Shown one piece after another: positions 11,656-23,206 of a stretch of 64,000 nt of DNA (its first letter is position 1; each line of letters starts with the position of its first letter). The translations under genes were made by a program, and so were the position numbers. Under the pieces are notes generated by a model that was not told where the DNA came from, did not search any database, and saw only the letters and a list, made by a program, of their open reading frames with translations. Source of the stretch: Haberlea rhodopensis (taxonomy: Eukaryota; Streptophyta; Magnoliopsida; Lamiales; Gesneriaceae); assembly GCA_907163345.1 (NCBI GenBank), contig CAJQUN010000042.1:4693043-4757042 (forward strand), written 5' to 3'.

Positions 11656-12569
11656 TGTTGTTCAAATTTTATGGGTGTGTATCTTAGGGAATAGCAAGCA
11701 CAACAAATGACTTTTTAATAAGAATGTCGAGGCGAGATTTATAATCTCTGTCATTAAGATAATATTGCAACGCTACGGTGCTAACGGTTTACTTTGGCAA
11801 TTTGTCTCTCTAGATACAACGACTATGATTTGTGATAGGAGCGTCCAAATCACAAATCCTTTAAACCACAAAGGTTTAAAAGCGCTCAATATTCAAAAAG
11901 GATTAAGATCCACAAAATTACTCTATGTGATGTGAATTTCTAAATTCCATGTCTAATTCATTCAAGGGTTGTTTCTTATATAGTATACCAAAGTTGTGTC
12001 ATCAAGAGACACCATTTGGAAGCATCTAATCATGAAAAATTGCACCCCAACATGAATGGACACACCATTTAATTTGGAAGCATCCAATCATGAAAAAATG
12101 CACCCAACATGAATGAACACAATGCGAGAATTGGAATCTCTGTCATTAAGACAATATTGTGCCGCTACGGTGCTAACGGTTTACTTTGGCAATTTGTCTC
12201 TCAAGATACAACGACTATGATTTGTGATGACAGCACTCCAAATCACAAATCCAAATCACAAATCCTTTAAACCACAAAGGTCTAAAAACGCTCAACCATA
12301 ACAATGATGAAGACTCACAAAATTACTCAAATTTTGATCTTCAAATATGATGTGAATTTTGAAATTCCATATCTAATTCATTCAAGGGTTGTTTCTTATA
12401 TAGTATACCAAGTTGTGTCATCAAGAGACACAATTTGGAAGCATCTAATCATGAAAAATTACACCCCAACATGAATGGACACACCATTTAATTTGGAAGC
12501 ATCCAATCATGAAAAAATGCACCCCAACATGAATGGACACATCATTTAATTCAATTCAAATTTCCAACA
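11656..12569 (-). repeat. 3' LTR of the gag-only copia, with internal tandem duplication
   Basis: This LTR is 914 bp because about 392 bp is duplicated in tandem: the text around 11730-12120 recurs from about 12122 on. The right LTR has the segment once (503 bp). Inside each copy a block of roughly 58 bp (GGAAGCATC(T/C)AATCATGAAAA...) is itself duplicated. TATA-like TATATAGTATA is seen on both strands near each copy's end. Confidence 0.75.
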
Positions 12570-14475
12570 ATCCCCAGATGAATTAAATTAATGCATGTAT
12601 ATAATTGAGCGCTTTTAGTGAACTATTATGACATTTGGAGAGATAGCTTGCTGCTTTGAATCTTCCGTAATAGTATTCAATCGGATTTACTTGACTTAAT
12701 AGTGAACTTATAGTCTTGAACTATTTAGTCGTTGGTGTAAACCTAGAAAATTGAACCCACACCATAACAATTCTAACCTTTGTATTGTTTTCTTACGGTT
12801 GTGTCCGTTTCGGCCATGGAACACGCTTGGTTTCATAAGTGCTTTTCATCTTTGAAGCGGCCACACCTCGCACTTACGTAGGTGATACTCCAACATATTC
12901 TTATATGTCTTAGGAATCATTAAAGGCCTTTTGCCTATCCTCGTACCACTTTTGCAGGCTACACCCCTTATCATAGGAATGGGTTGGAGATTAATCTCCA
13001 AGGTGTTTATACAATATCATAATTTAGTTGTCCATTTTGAACCTAGATCTTTGGATCTCCAGTCAACAAGGTTTGGTATCCACTACGAGATTTTGATTAT
13101 AGGGTTTTAACCACATTCCCCTCAATAAACTTCCAAATGATCCCTCGGTTAACCATTTCATATGCGGATCCGCGGTTTCACATAATCACTCACGATTATG
13201 CAACTAAAGATCATTTTGTCATATAACATTATTCGCAACACATTTTAGTTGCATGCAGAGGATTTTTCTCTAACAACTTATAAAGTCACTCGGCCGAAGA
13301 AATTTTATATGTTTTGCATAGAGAATTTTCCACAATAGTATTTCTTCAGTTTTGGTAATTACATTACCTCTTTTGCATCATTTTATCCTTTTAGGATATT
13401 TTCCATCGAATTGTAAGCGTTGTTAACGCGTTATTTCAAAATTCGAGACCAGATGAAATACTCAACTTTAATTCACAATTCAAAATTTTTAAGAGCTTAA
13501 AAGTTACAAGTTCAAGATTCCATTTCTTGCAAACTTGAAATTTAAACACAAAGCTTAAAATTTGAAACTCGAATTAATCCTTGAGATTTCATTCTTCAAG
13601 TGTCTTGGAAACTTCATTCCAAACATTATTCTTGATGCACACATGTCAAATGTTTCGTCAACATTTTTCCATTGTTACTTGATGATTTCTAAATTGCTTC
13701 TCCAATGAGCATATCATCAATACACAAGCATACATATGCTTATGTGTGTACACATTTGTCACACTCGTTAATCTATTTGACAACATGATTTGTCAAACTT
13801 TTCATGTCTTTTATTTGACGTTTGTTATAACTTTACTTTGGCCTTCATATTTCTACTTTAGCCAAGTATCCCCACATTTCAAATATTGTAGGAAACTCTC
13901 TTTTCCTTCAATCACAAGGTTTTTTGTCATTGCCTAAATGTGGTACTTAGTATGTGATTGACTCATAGAATTGCTAGCCCCCACAACTTCGGGATAGTCA
14001 CGAATTGCACTGGCGTTCAAACTTTCGTGTTTCAAGTTCTAAGCGTTATCGTCTTACAAATCCAAATTCAACTTTTTATTTCTTTAAAATTTTGGATTTA
14101 AGCGTACTTGCTTACAAAAGTTGAAACTTGGATAATATTATCAAAATCGGTTCACAATTTGTAATTTAAGCCCATTAACTTAGAAAACTTGAATTCAAGA
14201 TTTTAAATCTTGCAAATTCATGTTATAATCGTACTATCTTAGAAATTCAAAATTAACCAATTTGAGATATTACAACGCCTAGTCAAAATTTGTGGCTTTG
14301 ACTTATCACTTGTGTTTTAAGCGTACAAAGCTTAGAAACTCGAATTCAAGATTTTATAGTCTTGCAGATTCAAGCTTAAGCGTCAAATTCTTAGACATCA
14401 CAAATATAATCTACTCACAATTTCCCATAGCAAACTCATTTGCTAAATTTATTGATATCTCATTGGCTCATTTTT
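12570..14475. other. non-coding interior of the gag-only copia
   Basis: About 1.9 kb with no retroviral enzyme motif in any frame. Between roughly 13490 and 14400 a loose theme recurs: TTAAGCGTA(C), CTTAGAAA, (C/A)TTGAATTCAAGATTT, CTTGCA(A/G)ATTCA. It looks like a degenerate repeat of 55-65 bp. The element is either strongly rearranged or has a filler region. Confidence 0.5.
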
Positions 14476-15118
14476 TTACTTCATAACAAAAAAGTCACAA
14501 CAAATCCTTTCAGAAATTCTGTTGTCCTCTTCGATTCTCAATCGAACCACAAGGTCTTCAAGATTCATATCTGTTCGTTTGTGCTTGAGATAATTCTTGA
14601 AGTCCTTCCATGATGGAGGCAACTTCTCAATCATTGCAGCCACTTGGAATGAATCACTTAGAACCATTACCTCCGCACGAATTTCGTGCATAATTACTTG
14701 CAAATCTTGCACTTGCGCTATCACTGGCTTTGTGTCAACCATTTGAAATCCAGGAATCGCACAACAATGAATGTTTTCATGCCGGCATCCTCGGATTTAT
14801 ACTTTTTCTCCAAGGATTGCCACAATTCCTTGGCCGTCTTCACTAGACAATACGCATTGTATAATGTGTTGTACAATCCATTGAGAATATAATTCTTGCA
14901 CAGCAAATCGCTTTGATTCCACGTATCAACAGCAACCCTCTTTTGGTTGTCGGTTTCACTCTCCATAATAGTAGGAGCATCCTCATTGAGGACCTTGTCA
15001 ACCCCAAGGTTGTCAAATAAAACATCTTTTGTTGCCATCGCTTGAAATCGTTCACATTGAACTTTTCAGGCCTTTCACCATGATGAACTGGAGTCGTTGT
15101 TGCACTCGACGAAGCCAT
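14476..15118 (-). pseudogene. copia gag remnant (UBN2/gag-polypeptide type), two frameshifts
   Basis: Three overlapping minus-strand frames together cover a copia capsid-like domain. The start at 15118 gives MASSSATTTPVHHGERPEKF followed by FKRWQQKMF. A second frame carries LCKNYILNGL and KELWQSLEKKYK. A third has MVDTKPVI, AMIEKLPPSWKDFKNYLKHK and LRIEEDNR. These phrases are typical of the UBN2-like gag of many plant copia elements. The order is correct, but the frame changes twice (near 15030 and 14740). There is no zinc knuckle. The start lies only 25 bp from the LTR, leaving almost no leader or usual primer site. Confidence 0.85.
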
Positions 15119-15142
15119 TTGTTGCTAATATTGTCTTAAGAT

Positions 15143-15645
15143 TGTTGAAATTCATGGGTGTGTATCTTAGGAAAGTAGCATGCACAACAAATGGCTTTTT
15201 AATAAGAATATCGGGTGAGATTTACAATCTCTATCCTTAAGACAATATTGTCCCGCTACGGTGCTAACGGTTTACTTTGGCAATTTGTCTCCCAAGATAC
15301 AACGACTATGATTTATGATATGAGCACTTTAAATCATAAATCCTTTAAACCACAAAGGTTTAAAAGCGCTCAATATTCAACAAGGATGATTCCATAAAAT
15401 TACTCAAATTTTGATATTCTATATGATGTGAATTTCTAAAATTCCATGTCTAATTCATTCAAGATTTGCTTATTATATAGTATACAAAGTTGTGTCATCA
15501 AGAGACACCATTTGGAAGCATCTATTCATGAAAAATTACACCCCAACATGAATGGACACACCATTTAATTTTGAAGCATCCAATCATGAAAAAATGCACC
15601 CAACATGAATTGACACACCATTTAGTTCAATTTAAATTTCCAACA
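15143..15645 (-). repeat. 5' LTR of the gag-only copia
   Basis: 503 bp starting TGTTGAAATTC and ending TTTCCAACA on the plus strand, collinear with the other LTR but without its 392-bp duplication. Many point differences separate the two copies, so the insertion is not recent. A TATA-like box lies near 15474-15482. Confidence 0.8.
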
Positions 15646-16609
15646 GAATAAAATAAAGTAATTTATTTCATTTTTTATGCATAAAGAATTATTTAGTAAA
15701 TGTATTTTGATCATAGAGTTCTAAATTTGCATAATTTTTTTTGTAAGAATGTTTATTTTATAATTAAAGGATTAATGCCATAAAAATATAATTAAAATGT
15801 AATTTTAGCTTAATGCATACAGATTGAAGAAATTTGAAAACTCGAAACCGAATTTGGAGTTTGTGTGAAAAATATGGAACTAAAATGGAGTTTACCCAAA
15901 AATCATAATAATTTACTTTTATTTTGTTATCATTTAAATAAATTTTATAATATTTCCTAAATAATTTATAATCAAAACTTTTAAGAACATGATAAGAATA
16001 AGAATAGAGAAAATATGAGAGGGCCCGATAATCAATTAATATGCGTAGATTTTATTGTGCAAGTTGGAAGTGTGATGTTACTATCCTCACATTTTCAACG
16101 CATGATTACTTTTGAGATTCGGAATGTTGGGTATAGCATGGAAATACACACTAAACTTCTAATGGTTTTGTCATCATCTTTCCTTTATATAGAGTCAAGT
16201 TCGAGTCTTCCCTACCCCATAGATAGATTGCTAAAAATAACATACAAATATTTATATGCACTCGGTTCAGACCTCAGTTACATAGAACTAATCCACATAT
16301 GTTAATTGAATTGGGTTGGCAATGATGCATTTATTATAATGCGATACGGACTTGGGTTCGGGTTGAACCACGTATGAGAGAATATATGGTTCATTTTATA
16401 CATGGCAAGGGGAATGATGTTCAATGGAAGATATATATGATCTAAATATATAATATATATAGTTGAGAACAACTATATGAAATTGTTTTATTACATGGCT
16501 TATTATGAAGTTATTTGTACATGGGGTAGTAGTAACTCTACATGGAATGCATGCGTTTGATGCATGATAGAACACATGGAGTAAACTTGACATTGTATAA
16601 TTTATGACT
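15646..16609. other. AT-rich intergenic stretch, nothing recognised
   Basis: An ORF of 96 residues at 16015-16305 and one of 79 residues on the minus strand at 16396-16635 show no domain or composition that I can assign. No terminal repeats or splice-linked frames were found. Confidence 0.4.
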
Positions 16610-16614
16610 AAGTA

Positions 16615-17874
16615 TGTGAAGACCCGAATCTGCATTAGGAATCTGCTCAGCAGATGTCATTTAATCAGCTCAACAGATGACCTTTAATTAGCTCAACAGA
16701 TGTTTCAAATCTGCTCAACCTAGAGAATCTACTCTACTGATCCAAAATACTATAGATTTATAGACTCTACTAATCCGTATACTCAACGGATGCTTAAATA
16801 AGATTTACTTGTGCAATGTCTCAGCTCAACCTATGAAGATAACCATCAGCTCTACTTATCTAAATCAGCTCAAGAGACTTGGTCAACCCAACTAACCCCT
16901 CATTTACAAAGAATGATAATGGAGGTTACGGTTACAGAATTTCAGGGGTTTTGGTTTTGGTGGAATTATAGCAGAGTTAATGGAGATCATTGACTGTAAC
17001 GCCCAGACTTTTAACCATATAAATACTCGAGCATCCCAAAGCAAGAATTACACAAAACTCTGCACATTTTCGCACAGTACCAACAACTATTTTCAACTTA
17101 GGAAGAAGACCCAATTTCGAAGCTTTTGCATCAATTTCTGAGATAATTTCTGTAAGTGGGTCGTTTTTGTATACTATTATTCATTTGATTTTTGAAAACT
17201 GTATATATGTGTTAAAAGTTCTCGAATACAAGCTATGAGTTTTCTGAAAAGTTAAGGCATCAAGGAAATAAGTGTTTATGAGCAAAGTGCTACACATATG
17301 GGGGCCACCACTTGAATCGACGGATCAAAGTGTCACATATACGGGAGCCACTATTTGATTCCCTATAAACACCTCTGAATTCTTGATGTTATTGGATCCA
17401 TGTTTAGTTCTGTGCATTTCAAATCTGTTATACATATTCTGTTTTGATCTGAAATCTGTTCTGTTATGAAATTATGAATATATGTATGTTTTTTATATTC
17501 GATTGTACCCTACTTGCTGGGTGTTTATCCAAACACTCACCCCTTATACCTCTCCACAGATAAGAATGAGTCAGAGGTGGAAGACGATGAACAATATCAG
17601 TTTTGGGGATGGTGATCTATTCTTGCTGACATGAAATCTATCGCTATTGATGATTAAATTAGTTTTCTTAGTTTACGCTTCCGAACCATTTTATATTTTC
17701 AATCAGTTGTAAATCGGTCTTATTTTATAGTAAATTCAGTTGTAAAGACAATTAAAGTTTGTTTATGGAACGAAAGACTGGTTTATTTGATATCTGTATC
17801 CGAGGCTTGTTGTTTTTGAATTTTTAATTTGGGAACAACGTCAATGTCATCGATCCCAGTCTCAGGGCTTGACA
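16615..17874 (+). mobile_element. solo LTR (gypsy type) with target duplication AAGTA
   Basis: The 1260-bp block begins TGTGAAGACCCG and ends GGGCTTGACA. It is bracketed by the perfect duplication AAGTA (16610-16614 and 17875-17879). There is no internal retroelement region, so this is a solo LTR left by LTR-LTR recombination. TATAAATA at 17018-17025 sets the plus orientation. Two ~43-bp repeats with GCAAAGTG and GGAGCCAC near 17280-17365, and a TTGCTGGGTGTTTATCCAAA motif near 17515, are shared with the solo LTR at 51589, so the two belong to related families, probably Tekay/Del-like. Confidence 0.9.
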
Positions 17875-17879
17875 AAGTA

Positions 17880-18630
17880 TATATTGGAAAAATCAGATTT
17901 GCAAACTCACAATCCACCTAAAACACCTAGTAATCTCTACAATTTGCTCTCTAAAGCCCTTCTCTCTTCTCTTACAACTTAGCTTTGATTTGGCTTGGAA
18001 ATCAAATAGAACTTGATTATAGATTGAAGTCAAGTAATTTGGTATTTTGTGTTATATGAACGGTTTTCTTGAAAGATAATCATATATACATGTGTTGGAA
18101 GTTAAGGGGGTCATTTTGAGTGAGTGGAATTTGGATTGAAGCAAGTAGACTTGATTTCTTGATAAAAGAAGTACATATGGTGATGTAGTATTGTTTTTGT
18201 GAAGTTTTGAGAGTGTGATTTGTGGTGTATGCATGAAACTTTGAAGATATGCATGAAAATCCCCGGGTTTCGCTTTGTTCTGAGCTGTTCGTCGCCTCGC
18301 GATCGATCGCGAGGAATGTAGCGATCGATCGCGAGAGATCAGAAAATTTTAAGGCGGTTGTAGCGATCCATCGCTAGACTGCGACCGATCGATCAATCGC
18401 GTGAGGAACCAACTCAATATTAAAATACAACAGCTTTTAAATAATAAAAAATACATAAACTAACATATCAACCATTTTAGACCAATAATATTGTGTTGGT
18501 CTAGGGAACCACTTTTATGGATCAAGATAATGCACAAATAATCGTGTAATTTTTCTCTAACTGATTGGTTTAAGGAACCTTTTTTGTGCCTTAAATCTCT
18601 GTAATGCTGTGACGTTTATGTATTAGTTTC
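17880..18630 (+). mobile_element. probable LTR remnant with palindrome cluster
   Basis: No gene seen. The cluster of GATCGATCGC palindromes at 18295-18400 also occurs in the solo LTR at 54584-56887, where it lies in the opposite orientation relative to this window. This points to a fragment of a related LTR, interrupted on the left by the solo LTR at 16615 and on the right by the LINE. Ends of the fragment are not defined. Confidence 0.4.
18295..18332. repeat. GATCGATCGC palindromes
   Basis: 18295-18314 is a perfect 20-bp palindrome, CCTCGCGATCGATCGCGAGG. A second, GCGATCGATCGC, is at 18321-18332, and two imperfect relatives follow up to about 18400 (around TAGCGATCCATCGCTAG and CGATCGATCAATCGCG). 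Confidence 0.85.
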
Positions 18631-18657
18631 TCGTGTACCGGGTTTTTTTTTTTTTTT

Positions 18658-19648
18658 CGTAGGACAAAATTACTTAAAAGAGTACTAGGTGTACTCAAAA
18701 CCAAAATTCAAGGATTACAAAACTAAAATAAAAAGAAAGAAAAGAAAGCCGAAAATCACACTAGCAAAAGTAAACAAAAGCAACAACAGACCAAAGCTGA
18801 CCAAAAATCCCGAACCCAATAAAGAACATCCTCCTACCAATAGACAAAACCGATCAGAACTCCACCTCCACCTCCAGAAACAAAAGTCCGCTGGTTGCAC
18901 CATTCACTTGATGGAATTAAACAGAAACGAAGACCTCCATGGACTAAAAATGCAACTCGTGACAAACTTTATCTTTTATGAAAGGGACATCGCACATGAT
19001 ATAGAAAACCAATTGCTGAAAATGAGTTATTAAGCTTCACACGTGTAAATGGGAGAAAGAGAGAGAAGCCAAGGACCCACCCACAGCAGACGATGGAGAG
19101 ATTGCAGAACCAGACTTCACAATTGAAGGCGACCTCCTTGCTGAGGATAATACATAGAGAGATGAAGCCTGGCTGGAAGGTGGACCAGTTTGGTGAACTA
19201 AGCCATCAGCTAATCCCGCCTCAAGATGATGGTCAGAAAGTGCGAACCGAAACCGAGCAGGACTCCATACAAAGAGCTCCACTGCTGAACTTCAATAATT
19301 CACCTGAAGATTGTATCCTTTCCAGCATTGAATCTGTCCGTTTACGTGTGGCCAGATAATACTGGAACCCTGCCATCCATGCCATCTATTGAACACACCT
19401 CTAAAGCAAAGCCAAGAAGAGAGTCGACTCCCCTCTCTGATTATTAAACACCCCAAAAACTTGGAAACCAGAAAAAATAAGACACCGATATAGACCAAAG
19501 TTTACAAGGCATAATTCAATCTCAAACAACAAGCCGGATGACTAAACCAATCAAATACGGAATAAGGATGAATTCCTAATTTTTCGCCGAAATCCAATGC
19601 CAAGATCTTATTTTCACCAGTTCAACTGTTGTTGATATAGATACGACC
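18658..19648 (-). other. LINE 3' untranslated region
   Basis: About 990 bp between the ORF2 stop and the poly(A) tail. ORFs here, such as 18689-19033 (Lys-rich, plus strand) and its minus-strand shadow, are compositional. I see no further LINE domain and no clear secondary structure. Confidence 0.6.
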
Positions 19649-22600
19649 TCATTTCGGAACAATAACTTTGTTACGAGCTAACCAAATACTCCATATAACA
19701 CATTCCCAAATGGTTAACCATTCCCCCTTTCCCAAATTGCCATTCAAAAATCCCAAATGCATCCAAAAGTTTGTGATCGGCTCAACATGCATCACCGATT
19801 CAAAGTTAAACCATCTATAACACTCTTTCCAGACCCCAACAGCAAACTTACAATCAAAGAACAAATGCTTACTATCTTCCCCAGCCTCCCCACATAAGAC
19901 ACATAGCAAAGAATCATGTAGCAAGGTAATACCTCTTCTCAATAGATTAAACTTCGTTGGGACTCTGTTTTGAAGGAGTTTCCAAGCAAAACCGGAGACT
20001 TTCTTTGGTATCATCGGATTCCAAACTAGCCTTAAAGCTTTGTCCTCAGAAGATAATTCATCCACCCTCCTATTTTTTAGAGATTTGTAAGATGATTTTG
20101 TGGTGTATGAGCCAATGATGTCTAGTTTCCATCTCCAAGAGTCCTCCAAATTAGGGTCTCTGTGGTACCTGTCAATGAAGACAATAAGATCATTAAGTAA
20201 ACACTTCTCCCACTCGAATAATTCCCTCCTCCAATCCCAAATCCACACCCACGAATCATTGACCCATTCACCCCTCTCAGATATCAAACAACTCCCCACC
20301 CTATCTATTGAAAACAATCTACTAAACTTCTCAGATAGCTTCTCTCCCTCCACCCACACATCCAACCAAAATCTTGTATTGCAGCCATTACCCACTTTTC
20401 TATCCATACCCGACCAAAAACCATTGTTATGATCCCCCAGTATGTATTTCTTCATGTCTCTCCACCACATAGAACCCTTCCCCCTAACTCTCTCTCCCCC
20501 CAAACGCACCAACCAATCTGCAGTCCCATTCCCATAACGAGCTTTCAAGACTCTACCCCAAAGCCCGTTTTGATTTGTAGATAAGCCCCAACCCCATTTA
20601 CCCAGCAATGCCAAATTAAAGAAATTGAGATCTCTGACCGACAAACCCCCAATTTCTCTTGGATCACACACTTTAGCCCACTTAACCCAAGCTATTTTAT
20701 TCCCCCCTCCTCGGCCCCCCAAAGGAATTTTTTTTGTATATTGGTTAAGGATTTCAAGATAGACTTTGGGGCTCGGAAAAAGGATAGGTAATAGATCGGC
20801 AATGAAGCAAGAACCGAGTTGAGCAATGTGATTCTGCCACCAAAAGACACTTGTTTATGACCCCAACCACTCAATCTGCGCTTAACCGTCTCCAACAAAG
20901 GTTGCCACATAGCACACCTTCTAGGGTTGTCCCCAATTGGCAACCCTAAATATTTAAATGGAGTTGCACCAACCTTGCAGTGTAGCGTCATACACATATC
21001 AACCAGAACTTCGTTATCCACATTAATCCCAATAAGCGTACTCTTGTGAAAATTAATTTTCAGACCGGACACCAACTCATAATTTCTGAGTAAGCATTTC
21101 AAGGCCCAGGCATTGTCCGTAGAGGCCTCTCCCATAAAAAGGGCATCATCAGCAAACTGTAGATGAGAAATATAGACACTACCCTCCCCTATCATCAGAC
21201 CCTTGAAAATCCCGAGTTGACTGGCTCGTTTCACCATAACACTCATTCCTTCCGCCACCAACAAAAACAAAAAGGGTGACAATGGATCGCCCTGCCTCAA
21301 ACCTCTTTCTAATTGAAACTCCTCAGACGGGCTGCCATTAACCAAAACTGAGGCCGTAGCAGATGAGATGCATTTCATGATCCAAACCCTCCATTTTGAG
21401 TCAAAGTTCATTGCCTCCATAACACGTAACAATAAGTTCCAGTCAACTGAGTCATATGCCTTTTCGAAATCTGATGATACCGCTTTTTTTATTACTTTTC
21501 AACTCATCCACCACTTCATTAGCAATCAAGATACCATCTAAAATCTGCCTTCCACCAACAAAGGCCGACTGATTAATCGATATCACCTGATCTAAAACCC
21601 TGCTCAATCTTTTAGATAAAATTTTAGCAATGATTTTGTAGATACAGCCGATTAACGAGATAGGTCGGAAATCATCAATGCCTGTCGGATTATCTTTCTT
21701 TGGGATCAAAACTATGAAGGACGAATTGCACCCTCTTGGGAAACTAGAGTTTCGATGAAACTGATCCATAATAGACTTGACCTCTCCCTGGAATAAATCC
21801 CAAAATCTCTTAATAAAACGAAAAGTAAACCCGTCCGGCCCCGGGCTTTTGGCACTATCACAGTCCTTGACAGCTAAAAGGATTTCCTCCTCAGTGAACT
21901 CGGATATCAACCCAATATTCTCATCAACTCCTAATCTCTGAAATCCCTCATCACTAAACCTCGGGCGGAATCTTTTTTGATTAGAAAATCTGTCCTTAAA
22001 AGCTCCCCTAATACCCTTTTTAAGCTCTTGAACGGATTCCAACTGCTGGCCAGACACATTTAAGCTCACAATTTCATTCCTCTTTCTGTTACTGTTAATA
22101 CAACGGTGAAAAAAACTTGAATTGACATCTCCCTCCTGAATCCACTTGGTCCTTGCTTTCTGAAACAATAGGGTATCCTTCATCTTCAAACTGCGATTTA
22201 ATTCGACCCAAGCTATTTTCCTCCTGATTGCCTCCTCGTCAGAAATCCCTATATTTTCTTCCATGATATCCAAAGATTCTATAACAGCTTTAGAATTCTG
22301 GATCCGAGTATCTACATTACCAAATTGCGTTAAATTCCAATCCTTTAGTTTCTGTTTAAGGTCTTTCAACTTCTCCTTGAAGGAGAACATAGCCCAACCT
22401 TGGTGATGCATCTTGAGCCATTCAACTTCCACAAATTTCGCAAAACCGGGATGTTGCATCCAACAATCGAGAACTTTAAAAGGCTTTGGCCCCCAATTCA
22501 ACGAATGATTTTTGAGCATTATGGGACAATGGTCTGATAATGTTCTAGCCATCCCCCACTGCGTCAAATCCTTCCATTCCTCTAACCACCCTTCCGACAA

Positions 22601-23206
22601 GAGAAATCTGTCCAACTTGCTTGCGCATTTCCCGTTCGGTCTAAACCAAGTAAACTTTCTTCTAGCCAAAGGCAATTCTAATAGCTCTGAACCGTCAATA
22701 AAATTGTTAAACTCCTGGATTTCTGACAGATCTGATACTCCAACCCCTCTTCTTTCTGAAACATGACGTATCGCATTGAAATCTCCCGCTAAGCACCACT
22801 TGTTAATACTGCTTAGAGACATAAGGTTCGTCAAAGAACTCCATAGAACCTTCTTACCACCCAACTCACACGGAGAATAAATGTTGACAATAGCACATTG
22901 AATTTTTTCTACACCCCATTTCCCAAAAACCGTCAGAAAACCACTCTCTTCCCATTTGTCCTCAAATTGAAAAACTCTTTTATTCCACACAGTCAACAAC
23001 CCACCCGCTCTGCCAACCGACCCCGAGAAAACCCAATCAAAATCATCATCACCCCATAGACTGCGACAAGTAACTCTGGAAATATCATCAGTCTTTGTTT
23101 CCTGCACACATAACATATCCACCTTTTCTTTTGCTACTAATTCTCGTAAAACTCTTTTTTTAATACGCCCCCCTAACCCGCGAATATTATAGCTCACTAT
23201 AATCAT
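19649..23206 (-). pseudogene. LINE ORF2: endonuclease, reverse transcriptase, zinc-binding C-terminus; two frameshifts
   Basis: The first segment (23206-21452) opens with an AP-type endonuclease/exonuclease/phosphatase fold: SYNIRGLGG, VQETKT, LAGDFNAI, KLDRFLL and SDHCPIM are visible in order. It continues into RT block 1 (SPGPDGF, VLIPKKDNP, FRPISLIGCIYKIIAK). The frame then shifts in an A7 run (T on the plus strand, 21484-21490) and continues as 21432-20692 with RQGDPLSPFLF and the catalytic QFADDALF. A second shift in the G-run near 20701-20720 leads to 20722-19649. That last segment carries the C-terminal zf-RVT domain (FAWKLLQNRVPTKFNL, C-X2-C around LCVLCG, H-X4-C near HLFFDC). Reverse transcription and nicking would need the intact protein, so this copy is dead unless the shifts are sequence errors. 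Confidence 0.92.

Larger units (their letters stand above)
11656..15645 (-). mobile_element. copia-type LTR retrotransposon derivative with gag only
   Basis: Related LTRs lie at 11656-12569 and 15143-15645, both ending TTTCCAACA on the plus strand (TGTTGGAAA start on the minus strand, a common copia opening). A purine-rich tract, CATCTGGGGAT on the minus strand, sits directly inside the left LTR (12570-12580), as a polypurine tract should. The gag remnant lies just inside the right LTR, so the element points left. The flanks are GAAAT and GAATA, only a weak target-duplication match. No protease, integrase, RT or RNase H is detectable, so the element is a deletion derivative or a gag-only non-autonomous family. 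Confidence 0.8.

Noticed and set aside
15215..15397. 60-residue ORF
   Set aside because: It lies entirely in an LTR and has no recognisable content.
11651..15650. GAAAT/GAATA as a target duplication of the gag-only copia
   Set aside because: Only three of five positions agree, so I do not treat it as evidence of the ends.
16015..16305. 96-residue ORF
   Set aside because: No motif, AT-rich intergenic setting, no splice-linked continuation.
18643..18657. T15 run as a possible terminator or A/T microsatellite
   Set aside because: It adjoins the 14-bp target duplication and is explained as the LINE poly(A) tail.
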